The notes below the pieces were generated by a model. It saw only the letters and a list, made by a program, of their open reading frames with translations. It was not told the DNA's origin and ran no database searches. Positions 1-5,492 of a DNA stretch of 11,228 nt are shown here, piece by piece. Made by a program: the position numbers and the translations under genes. Every line of letters begins with the position of its first letter. The stretch's first letter is position 1. The DNA is from JBEVEP01 sp040512755 (lineage in GTDB: Bacteria > Pseudomonadota > Alphaproteobacteria > Rhizobiales > Rhizobiaceae): positions 1 through 11,228 of the forward strand of contig JBEVEP010000318.1 in assembly GCA_040512755.1 (NCBI GenBank), read 5' to 3'.

Positions 1-82
1 TACGACCGGGATCGGTTGCCTTGCCTAGACAATGCGGTTCCATCTTCGCCCATTGGGCGTCCGTCAACACGAATCGTTCCAT
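1..82 (-). CDS. IS5-family transposase, N-terminal fragment (runs off the window)
   Basis: Reading leftward from the ATG at 80-82, the 27 codons in view encode MERFVLTDAQWAKMEPHCLG followed by KATDPGR. This is the opening of the IS5-family DDE transposases common in rhizobia, where the start is followed by a WxxxxP-type helix and a GKxxDPGRSG stretch. The catalytic residues lie outside the window, so intactness cannot be judged. The insertion sequence should end between about 100 and 140, where the minus strand reads GTCTGTGGGGATTCA, a motif resembling the ends of this group; I could not fix the terminal inverted repeat exactly. The element abuts a broken panE-like gene, which fits insertion into, or decay next to, an older gene. 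Confidence 0.75.
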   Translation of the reverse strand, partial: MERFVLTDAQWAKMEPHCLGKATDPGR

Positions 83-177
83 CCAAAGCTTGAATCATAT
101 CCAAGCCCCAACGTGAATCCCCACAGACCTTAGTCCGGCTCCAAAGCGGACCGGGCGATCATATTGGACGCTTGCCG

Positions 178-420
178 TCAGTTTTGGAAATCAGGAAAAA
201 GTCTTAGTGAGGCCGATGCAGTGGCGCAGACCGTGACGAACTTGATCCAGAGCACCTGATCGATGTTTTCAACGGTCTGCAGGTCGATACCCCCGGCCCT
301 GATGCAAGCATCTCGTAATGCCTCGATCATTGTGTCATTGCGCCCGCCTAAAGTGAACCGGGGCCGGGCGACGCCTCCGGCATGAACGACCATCCGGGCC
401 GCGCGAGATGTCGGAAACAT
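178..420 (-). pseudogene. Ketopantoate reductase (PanE/ApbA) relic, central fragment
   Basis: The 80-codon frame resembles the end of the NADPH-binding half and the start of the C-terminal half of 2-dehydropantoate 2-reductases. It shows a VVHAGGVARPRFTLGG stretch (family form: G..RHTGG.ARL.FGE), then an EALRDACIRAGGIDLQ helix, then the signature ENIDQVLWIKFVTVCA (family form: D.....W.K.......), containing the conserved Trp-x-Lys. A full enzyme is about 300 aa. The nucleotide-binding GxGxxG start and the C-terminal helices are missing, and the frame stays open upstream (to at least 480) into sequence with no resemblance. It is therefore a relic, not a functional gene. Members also act on other 2-keto acids, so pantothenate synthesis was not necessarily its role. 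Confidence 0.6.
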
Positions 421-489
421 AGGCCGCGCCCCCGGCCCTGTCCGGCGCGATCGATCAGGTTTTAAGTTTTTCCGGCCTAGGGAAGGACT

Positions 490-951
490 CTACAGCTCGG
501 GATAGGGCGTACCATCCTTGCGCACGAACCGGCCGTCGGCGTTGGTGCTCATCATGTCGATGTCGGAGCAGGTGGTAACGTCGGCGGGCGAGCGCGTACC
601 GACTTCGAGATAAACCGCCGTCGCGCCAGATTTGTTGATCATGTGATGGCCGTTGCCGGAGCCTTTCGGAAAGGCCGCACAATCGCCGGCGCACAGCACC
701 GTCTCGCCGCCATCCTCGACAAGCGTCAGTTCGCCTTCCAACACATAGACGAATTCGTCTTCGTGCGAATGCCAGTGGCGCTGGCTCGACCAGTTGCCCG
801 GCGGCAAGTGCATCAGATTGACACCGAAGTCGGTGAGCCTACCGGCGTCGCCCAGCCGCTGCCGCACCCGCTCGGAACAGGGTGCGTCGAATGGCGGCGG
901 ATAGCCCGACCCTTTGCGTTCGGGCACAGCGGCGATGTCGATCTTGGGCAT
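490..951 (-). CDS. Single-domain cupin protein (153 aa)
   Basis: This is an intact small cupin with one beta-barrel metal-binding domain. Motif 1 is at residues 52-74: H59, H61 and H63 with E66 form the HxH(x)3-4E metal-ligand pattern. Motif 2 is at 89-106 (GDCAAFPKGSGNGHHMIN), supplying the second PxG turn and the ligand His102 or His103. The C-terminus ends KDGTPYPEL, typical of short cupins from Proteobacteria of unassigned function. I chose the ATG at 949-951 because the family-like sequence begins there and a GGGAAG ribosome-binding site precedes it; an upstream ATG at 1039-1041 would add 30 unrelated residues. No signal peptide is seen, so it is probably cytoplasmic. Such proteins may be sugar or small-acid isomerases, dioxygenases or ligand-binding proteins; the sequence does not decide. 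It stands alone, with relics on both sides. Confidence 0.85.
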   Translation of the reverse strand: MPKIDIAAVPERKGSGYPPPFDAPCSERVRQRLGDAGRLTDFGVNLMHLPPGNWSSQRHWHSHEDEFVYVLEGELTLVEDGGETVLCAGDCAAFPKGSGNGHHMINKSGATAVYLEVGTRSPADVTTCSDIDMMSTNADGRFVRKDGTPYPEL

Positions 952-1020
952 GGCGGTCTTCCCAGCGATCAGCGAGGCGTCGGAAGTCAGCCTATGCCCT
1001 AACAAAGTTCCTGGGGAGAG

Positions 1021-1182
1021 AACATTTCGTGCGCCGCACATCTGATGATCACTCGTGCGCTAAAATTGGCGCCGGCCTCGACGTTGGCGCCACTTCACTA
1101 CAGCCTACTACTTTGGGCGGTGGTTTTCGGGTTCGTCTACTTTGGCGAGGTGCCGAGCGCCCGGACGGCGAAAAGGCTGTGA
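1021..1182 (+). pseudogene. EamA/DMT-family transporter relic (C-terminal membrane helices)
   Basis: This plus-strand frame reads AAHLMITRALKLAPASTLAP and then LHYSLLLWAVVFGFVYFGEVPS, ending at TGA 1180-1182. It matches the last part of EamA-domain exporters of the drug/metabolite transporter superfamily, whose repeat has (L/I)..RAL..APAS..AP followed by a helix ending G(E/D).P. A full transporter has about 290 aa and ten helices; only about 54 codons are recognisable here, without a start codon, and the frame breaks where the last helix should follow. It cannot encode a working transporter. A decayed DUF2726 gene follows on the same strand, so this intergenic stretch once held at least two genes. 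Confidence 0.6.
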
Positions 1183-1197
1183 AGTTGAGCGACGTGA

Positions 1198-1445
1198 TCG
1201 CACCTGTTCCGGGAACTGGACCGTATCGTCGTTGCGTTTAATCCGGATTGGCAGGCAATGGCGCAGGTGTCTCTGGGCGAAATTCTGCGCACTCGCGACG
1301 CAGAGGCGTACAAGTGCATAAATTCAAAACGCGTCGATCTTTTCCTTGTCGACGAAAATTGCCGGCCGCGCCGTCGAGTGTCAGGGCGGAGGTCACCATC
1401 AGGGACTTCCGCTCGTGCGAATGCCGAAGCCGGCTATACCGCCAG
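1198..1445 (+). pseudogene. DUF2726-family protein relic, at least two frameshifts
   Basis: The first segment (frame of the ATG at 1258) reads FRELDRIVVAFNPDWQAMAQ, then VSLGEILRTRDAEAYKCINS, then KRVDLFLVDENCRPRR. This is the DUF2726 pattern: a hydrophobic AQVSLGEIL strand, then INSKRVD(F/L)L(L/V)VD. Near 1366-1370 the reading must shift by one base to continue with AVECQGGGHHQG (family form: AVEYQG.GH), and near 1418 it shifts back to RANAEAGYTAS, probably the worn remains of the ALRRAGIGY stretch. An in-frame TGA at 1195-1197 cuts off the N-terminal side. DUF2726 resembles restriction-endonuclease-like nuclease folds (the VD...EYQG residues look like an active-site pattern); this is inference. 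The copy is dead. Confidence 0.65.
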
Positions 1446-1457
1446 TGACAATGCCGC

Positions 1458-1476
1458 AGGCGTGCGCCGCGCGCCT
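1458..1476. terminator. GC-rich hairpin in the gap between convergent units
   Basis: AGGCGTGC, a 3-nt loop GCC, and GCGCGCCT form an 8-bp stem with one G-T wobble on the plus strand; on the minus strand the wobble becomes a mismatch. It lies 20 bp past the stop of the minus-strand small exported gene (1496) and just past the DUF2726 relic. A T-rich stretch (ACTTTTC) follows only on the plus side, about 8 nt on, and there is no proper T-run on either strand. It may have served as a terminator for the now-dead plus-strand gene or may reduce read-through from the minus-strand pair. The evidence is weak. Confidence 0.25.
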
Positions 1477-1495
1477 AATACTACTTTTCGGCCAT

Positions 1496-1720
1496 TTAGC
1501 AGTAGTACACTCCTGCTGCACATCGTCGGACGGTGCGTCGCGTGGTGCGGCGCGCGACTCCTGCTACGCTCACCGGTGTGAGGGGGCGGCCGACCCTAGC
1601 CTCGGCGGTGGATATGAGACCGAAGAAACCCGGAATGGTAGGGTGGTCTAGTGTTTCGACCCCAGCAAATCCGATACACGAAGCGATCAGGATAGTTCTC
1701 AGTCTCCGTGACAGGGTCAT
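1496..1720 (-). CDS. Small exported protein (74 aa), coupled to the DUF2092 gene
   Basis: The N-terminus has two or three arginines and a hydrophobic run (RTILIASCIGFAGVE), like a signal peptide. A mid-region with STAEARVG gives a plausible signal-peptidase cut after AEA, leaving a very short mature part rich in Arg/Thr (VARRTTRRTVRRC) and ending GVYYC. Its ATG (1718-1720) overlaps the TGA of the DUF2092 gene (1717-1719) in an ATGA arrangement, strong evidence that it is translated and coupled. From memory, similar small AEARVGRPLTPVSVAGVARR proteins accompany DUF2092 genes in rhizobia; a database search would confirm. The function is unknown. The two terminal Cys residues, arginine-rich tail and export signal suggest a periplasmic or envelope-associated peptide. 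Confidence 0.75.
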   Translation of the reverse strand: MTLSRRLRTILIASCIGFAGVETLDHPTIPGFFGLISTAEARVGRPLTPVSVAGVARRTTRRTVRRCAAGVYYC

Positions 1721-2496
1721 TGGCCACCTCCCGGCGCAAACTGCTTTGGCAGTTCATCGATGTCGACCAGTTGCTTCAAGTCGACTTTCCTGGCGTCAGC
1801 CGTCTTGAAGACGAAATCGTTGGTGGCGACCTCAGCACCGGTCTTCCAATCGCGGATTTGAATGCTGTATTGCGGCGCCTGATCGACTTCCTTGGTGGTA
1901 ATCACATATCGGCAGGGGTAAGGCTGTTCACCATGCGCGATCCAAATCTGCCAATCGACTTCTTTCGTCCGAAACGCCAGATGATCACATTCCGTGCCAC
2001 CGATCACGCCGCTTCCGAGGTCCTTGACATCGACCACGCCACCCATCAGCTCCTCATAGACGTTCGACAGCAGCAGATCGGCCCCAGGTAGTGGCCTCCC
2101 ATATTCGTACCTCAGCTCGTCGACCAAATGATCCAGGTCGCCGGGAATGTCGACCTGTGTGTAGAGATTGGCGTCCTTTCCGAACAGCGTAAGCGTCTTG
2201 CCATCAAAGACCATCTCGACATCGGCAAATCCGCCATGCCGGCTGGCGCGGATTTTGTCGGGTCGACTGAGACCGATCGTGCCTGAACTCGCCAGCAGTA
2301 TCTTCTGATGATCCTTGGTGACGACCTCGAAATTGGTATCGTAGGCGAACGAAATGGTCGTCTGAGCGGCGAGATAGTCTGACATGGCCTTGAGCATGCT
2401 CTTTGCTGCCGCTTCGTCGGCTCTTGTCGATCCTGGAACGACGGTCGCCAGACCCAGCGCCGCTGCAAGTACGGCAAAGATACTTATTGGGTTCAT
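1717..2496 (-). CDS. DUF2092 family exported protein (259 aa)
   Basis: Residues 1-25 form a signal peptide (MNPISIFAVLAAALGLATVV, then a cut near STRADE). The mature part is a DUF2092 domain, recognised by AMSDYLAAQ.TISF (about 37-50), EVVTKDHQK (58-65), SRPDKIRASR (77-86), ADVEMVFDGKTLTLFGK (91-107), LYTQVDIPG (111-119), VVDVKDLGSGVIGG.ECDHLAFR (154-176), DWQIWIA (181-187) and PYPCRYVIT (192-200). This family is related to the LolA/LolB lipoprotein-carrier fold (established relationship; this protein's ligand is unknown). Length is normal. I chose the ATG at 2494-2496 because it directly begins the signal peptide; another ATG 14 codons upstream (2536-2538) would put charged and aromatic residues in front of it. 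It is followed by the coupled 74-aa exported gene, so both likely act in the periplasm. Confidence 0.85.
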   Translation of the reverse strand: MNPISIFAVLAAALGLATVVPGSTRADEAAAKSMLKAMSDYLAAQTTISFAYDTNFEVVTKDHQKILLASSGTIGLSRPDKIRASRHGGFADVEMVFDGKTLTLFGKDANLYTQVDIPGDLDHLVDELRYEYGRPLPGADLLLSNVYEELMGGVVDVKDLGSGVIGGTECDHLAFRTKEVDWQIWIAHGEQPYPCRYVITTKEVDQAPQYSIQIRDWKTGAEVATNDFVFKTADARKVDLKQLVDIDELPKQFAPGGGQ

Positions 2497-2579
2497 GAGG
2501 ATACCCCAGGTTCGTGCCCAGCGAAGCCAGTTGGGCAATCAGCCGCAATAAGGCACGTTGCAACTCAAGTCGTGCGCTG

Positions 2580-2727
2580 TCAAACGGCATCTAACTTTGC
2601 CGCTGCCTGTTCTTCATTGCGATCGATGCGGCCACCTTGGCACCCTCGGCTGCAAAGATGCTGCTCCGCCCATCCCCGTCGCGCCGCCTGAAATGATCGG
2701 AACCTTACCTTCCAAGCGCTTGCCCAT
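2580..2727 (-). pseudogene. SDR-family oxidoreductase relic (N-terminus, two frameshifts)
   Basis: From the ATG at 2725-2727, with a good GGGAGA ribosome-binding site 6 nt upstream, the frame encodes MGKRLEGKVPIISGGATGMG then GAAS, the first strand and Gly-rich cofactor loop of short-chain dehydrogenases. Near 2657 the natural continuation FAAEGAKVAA is in another frame, and near 2628 it shifts again to IDRNEEQAAAKL. Joined, the three pieces give the standard SDR start (GGA..G.G.A....FA.EGAKV...D.N). Homology ends near 2580, before the catalytic Ser-Tyr-Lys region of a 250-aa enzyme. The gene is dead. It sits on the same strand as, and 314 bp beyond, the ABC-SDR-GNAT operon, and may be a lost last gene of that cluster or an unrelated dehydrogenase. 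Confidence 0.7.
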
Positions 2728-3040
2728 GTCTGATCTCCCATGCGTGGCAAAGAAATCCTTTTGCACTGGGGACAGCAAACTCCTCCGCCCGCACAAGACG
2801 ATCGTTCCAGCACCCAACTGAAAGATCCATTTGTGACGAACGACGCAGACGACGCGATTCTTCGGGTTATCGGGAATCGTTGCCGTGAGGCGTCCCATCG
2901 CAACGGTAGCGATCGGGTTTGGATTGGGGTTTATTCTTGGCCTGGCTTGGCGGAGACCATGCAAAGTCCGTATCGCAATGTAGCAGATGTTCTGGGCTGG
3001 GCTTTATTCTGGGTCAGAGCTAACGAAAGCCTGCCGGCGC
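2728..3040. other. Gap without a recognisable gene
   Basis: These 313 bp separate the GNAT stop from the start of the SDR relic. Both strands have open frames of about 100 codons here, but none has family resemblance, a plausible ribosome-binding site plus start, or codon use like the neighbours. On the minus strand the last bases before 2727 hold the ribosome-binding site of the SDR relic. No strong terminator hairpin is seen after the GNAT stop at 3041. Confidence 0.5.
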
Positions 3041-3676
3041 TTAAGGAAGACGCCGAGCGACAAAGACGGAGTCCTCAGGCAAGCTATCGGGAGGCAATGC
3101 AGCAAGGCCGATCCTCTCGTAGAAGCGCAGCGCTTTAAGGTTACGCGAGTTGACTGGCATGAAGTAGCCGGTCGAACCTCGCCTCGAGAACTGATCTTCA
3201 AGAAAGGCGATCGCCCGTCTTCCAACGCCTTGCCCGCGGGCGAGAGGAAGCAGGTCGATATGGCCGTGCGAAGGATAAGGGTCAAGCGCGGCCGGGATGG
3301 CCAGATCGGGGTTATGGATCATGCGCCGGACCCAATCGCTTCCTCGCCATTGCTCAGGATCCTCGCCGGGGTCCGGAACCCGCCGCTGCAGATCCGGATA
3401 CCATTCCTCGGCCAGTCGGGCATTGAAGGACGAGGTATTAACAGCACCGAAGAGCGAGCCACAGACGCCCGACGGACTGTCTACGACGAAGGCGAGTTCT
3501 GGCTCGAACAGCCGGTAGGGAATGGCGAACACAAGGCCCATGAGGCCGGGATCGTCCTCGCGGGCTGTTGCGTCCTCGCCCGCATCGCCTGTTTTCAGGC
3601 AGATCATGGACAGCGCCTCGTGGTCCGCAGCCGTCGCGGGGCGCAGGAAGAAGCCGTTGCCAAAGTCAAGGATCAT
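3041..3676 (-). CDS. GNAT-family N-acetyltransferase (211 aa), O-GlcNAcase-HAT-like
   Basis: The protein opens with FFLRPATAADHEALSMICL, the first strand and helix of the GNAT fold, followed by TGDAGEDAT (30-37) and a PELAFVVD.PSGVCGSLFGAVNT segment. The acetyl-CoA pyrophosphate loop is at RGQGVGRRA (147-155), preceded by SHGHIDLLPLA. Motif B is NSRNLKALRFYERIGL (176-191). The TGDAG, EWYPDL and YPSH.HIDLLP blocks resemble the subgroup of bacterial acetyltransferases related to the HAT-like domain of O-GlcNAcase (family knowledge; exact acceptor unknown). The ATG at 3674-3676 lies inside the 3' end of the SDR gene, overlapping it by 11 nt, which implies translational coupling; earlier ATGs in the frame would run deep into the SDR gene. 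Last gene of the operon; the acceptor may be the transported compound or an amino sugar made from it (inference). Confidence 0.85.
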   Translation of the reverse strand: MILDFGNGFFLRPATAADHEALSMICLKTGDAGEDATAREDDPGLMGLVFAIPYRLFEPELAFVVDSPSGVCGSLFGAVNTSSFNARLAEEWYPDLQRRVPDPGEDPEQWRGSDWVRRMIHNPDLAIPAALDPYPSHGHIDLLPLARGQGVGRRAIAFLEDQFSRRGSTGYFMPVNSRNLKALRFYERIGLAALPPDSLPEDSVFVARRLP

Positions 3677-4442
3677 AGGGAACGATCCGAAAGTCCTTCC
3701 CTTCGGGAAGCAACTGGCCGCCGTCGACCACGATAGTCGTGCCGGTGATGTAGCTCGCTTCGTCGGAGGCAAGGAACAGGAATGCGTTGGCGACGTCACG
3801 CGCGCTGCCAAGTCGTCCGAGCGGAATTGCGTCCTCCATGCTGCGTATAAAGGCGGGGCTGCGATGACGATGCACGGCTTCAGTGAGGATGTTCCCCGGC
3901 TCCACTCCGTTGACTGTGATGCCATAGGACGAGAATTCGAGGGCTGCGGCGCGGATGAAGCCGTTGATCCCGGCCTTTGAAGCCGAATAATGCCCGTGGC
4001 CTGGGCTGGTAACGTGGGGACCCGTGATCGAAGAGGTAAAGAGCATGCGCCCGAAGCGCTGCTCCTTCATCGGCACCAACGCCGCCCGCGCGGCATTGAA
4101 GGCACCTCGGAGGTTGACCGCCATGACGCGTTCCCAATCCTCAGGACTCGTGTCTTCTATGAGCTGCCAGGGAAAGACGCCGGCGTTCTGGACAATGATG
4201 TCCAGCCGTCCATGGAGGTCGAGCGCCCGGGCGACCGCAGCTTTTGCATCGTCTATCTGCGAAATGTCGGTTCGCAGATACCCGGCGCCAAGTACATTTG
4301 CGGTCTTCCGCACGGCCTCGCCATCGATATCAGCAAGCAGCAGTCGCGCTCCCTCCTCGCAAAAGCGCTGGGCGATTCCCTCGCCGATGCCTGCGGCGGC
4401 GCCGATGACCAGGGCGACCTTACCTTCGATCCGTCCGCTCAT
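3666..4442 (-). CDS. SDR-family NAD(P)-dependent oxidoreductase (258 aa)
   Basis: This is a classical short-chain dehydrogenase of normal length. The Rossmann loop is G14-AAA-G18-I-G20 (here IGAAAGIG, with Ile in place of the usual Thr). Asp38 at the end of the second strand (LLLADID) favours NAD over NADP. N86AG, VNLRG with Asn110, Ser138, Tyr152 and Lys156 (YSASK) complete the catalytic set; the Ser-to-Tyr spacing is one residue longer than usual. The C-terminal VVDGGQLLPE is normal. Its ATG (4440-4442) overlaps the permease TGA (4439-4441), so it is coupled to the transporter. The likely role is oxidation of the imported sugar or polyol to a ketone or lactone; the substrate is not readable. 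Similar enzymes are often labelled 3-oxoacyl-ACP reductase, but the operon argues for carbohydrate use. Confidence 0.88.
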   Translation of the reverse strand: MSGRIEGKVALVIGAAAGIGEGIAQRFCEEGARLLLADIDGEAVRKTANVLGAGYLRTDISQIDDAKAAVARALDLHGRLDIIVQNAGVFPWQLIEDTSPEDWERVMAVNLRGAFNAARAALVPMKEQRFGRMLFTSSITGPHVTSPGHGHYSASKAGINGFIRAAALEFSSYGITVNGVEPGNILTEAVHRHRSPAFIRSMEDAIPLGRLGSARDVANAFLFLASDEASYITGTTIVVDGGQLLPEGKDFRIVPYDP

Positions 4443-5434
4443 GCCAACCTCTGCCGAATAGTCTCTTTCAGTGTGTCGAGTAGGACAGCGGCGAGCACCA
4501 AGAGACCGTGCACGACCTGCGTGAAATTGGCTGGAAGCCCCATCAGGTTGATCGCAGTGTTGATCGCGGAAAGCAGAAGCACGCCCGCATAGACGCCGGG
4601 CAGCGACCCCAGTCCTCCCTTCAGGCTGACACCACCGATCACGACCGCTGCGAAGGCGTTGAATAGCAGACCGACGCCGAGATTGGCGGTCGCTCCCGAC
4701 GTTCGGATCGCCAGCAGCCATCCCGAAAGCCCGGCGATTGCTCCAGCCAGGATAAAAGCAAGCATAAGATTGCGGTTCACGCGGATGCCGGCACGGAAGG
4801 TCGCGTTCTCGTTGCCGCCGATCATGACGAGATGCCTTCCGAAGCGGGTCTTGGCTATTATGAACGAGAAGACGACGAAACAGCCGATGGCGATCCAGGC
4901 AGTCAATGGCAGGCCCAGAAGCCGCTGTATGCCGAACCAGCGGATCGCCGGCGCCAGATCCTGTGCCGAGCGTCCGCCGGATACCGCGACCACGATGCCG
5001 CGCACCCAGATGTAGGCGGCTAGCGTGATGATAAACGCATTCATCCGCACCTTGACGATTAGGTACCCGTTGAGCGAGCCGACGAGGGCGCCGACGCCGA
5101 TGGCAACGAGGAGTGAAACGGGAACGTTCAGCCATTCGGGTTCCAGCCGTATGCCCATCCCGATCCCGGCTGAGCAGAAAAGGATGCTGACCGCCATCGC
5201 TCCGAGCGCGGAGACCGATTCGACCGAGAGATCCATGTGGCCCGCCAATATGACGAGCGCGAGCCCGATCGCCATCACGCCAAGCACGCTGGAGGCTTCG
5301 ATGATGTTGGCGAATATCCCAAGCTGAAAATAGTTGGGGACGGTGACCGAGAATATGATCACCACGAGGGCTAAAATGAGCCAGACGAGATTGTCGAGCA
5401 CAAGCTCGAGTGTGCGGCGGGTATGGGTATTCAT
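4439..5434 (-). CDS. Sugar ABC transporter permease, RbsC type (331 aa)
   Basis: This is an inner-membrane permease of the BPD_transp_2 (RbsC/XylH/FrcC) family. It has about eight to ten hydrophobic segments, starting at residues 13-32, 46-64 and 103-126. The family hallmark near the third segment is ILAGHMDLSVES (62-73), where most homologues have ILxGGIDLSVGS: the usual G is H and the second G is E. The cytoplasmic coupling loop is about 207-222 (GGNENATFRAGIRVNR), and AAVVIGGVSLKGGLGSLPG (262-280) is the conserved stretch before the last helices. One permease gene implies a homodimer. The start ATG (5432-5434) has only a weak ribosome-binding site, and a stem-loop separates it from the binding-protein gene, so it is probably made in lower amounts. 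It partners with the ATPase and binding protein upstream. Confidence 0.92.
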   Translation of the reverse strand: MNTHTRRTLELVLDNLVWLILALVVIIFSVTVPNYFQLGIFANIIEASSVLGVMAIGLALVILAGHMDLSVESVSALGAMAVSILFCSAGIGMGIRLEPEWLNVPVSLLVAIGVGALVGSLNGYLIVKVRMNAFIITLAAYIWVRGIVVAVSGGRSAQDLAPAIRWFGIQRLLGLPLTAWIAIGCFVVFSFIIAKTRFGRHLVMIGGNENATFRAGIRVNRNLMLAFILAGAIAGLSGWLLAIRTSGATANLGVGLLFNAFAAVVIGGVSLKGGLGSLPGVYAGVLLLSAINTAINLMGLPANFTQVVHGLLVLAAVLLDTLKETIRQRLA

Positions 5435-5449
5435 CAGCCTATCCGGAGT

Positions 5450-5481
5450 GAAGGGTTCCGGCGAAATGACCGAAACCCTTC
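5450..5481 (-). promoter_or_regulatory. Intercistronic stem-loop between binding-protein and permease genes
   Basis: GAAGGGTTCCGG (5450-5461) and CCGAAACCCTTC (5470-5481) pair over 12 positions with one mismatch around an 8-nt loop. It fills most of the 58-bp gap after the binding-protein stop and is not followed by a T-run on the minus strand, so it looks like an mRNA-protecting or partially attenuating element rather than a full terminator. Hairpins in this place are known in other binding-protein-dependent transporters (for example malE-malF), where they give an excess of the binding protein over the membrane parts. The role here is inferred from position. Confidence 0.6.
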
Positions 5482-5492
5482 AATGAAGCTCA

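Noticed and set aside
290..440. Repeated 12-mer CCCCCGGCCCTG at 290-301 and 429-440
   Set aside because: Short GC-rich match expected by chance in this composition; no longer repeat or element boundary fits.
1137..1319. Minus-strand frame of 60 codons in the cupin/DUF2092 gap
   Set aside because: It is the reverse of the EamA and DUF2726 relics and shows no resemblance itself.
2555..2583. TTGACA on the minus strand at 2578-2583 as the -35 box for the DUF2092 unit
   Set aside because: No acceptable -10 box follows at 16-18 nt (CAACGT), and the sequence lies within the tail of the SDR relic.
2740..3138. Plus-strand open frame of 132 codons opposite the GNAT 3' end
   Set aside because: It has no family resemblance and no ribosome-binding site, and overlaps a convincing minus-strand gene.
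3666..5135. A 489-codon minus-strand frame that would fuse 231 residues to the front of the SDR protein
   Set aside because: The extra part is an out-of-frame reading of the permease gene with Arg/Pro-rich composition; the SDR start at 4442 is fixed by the ATGA overlap.
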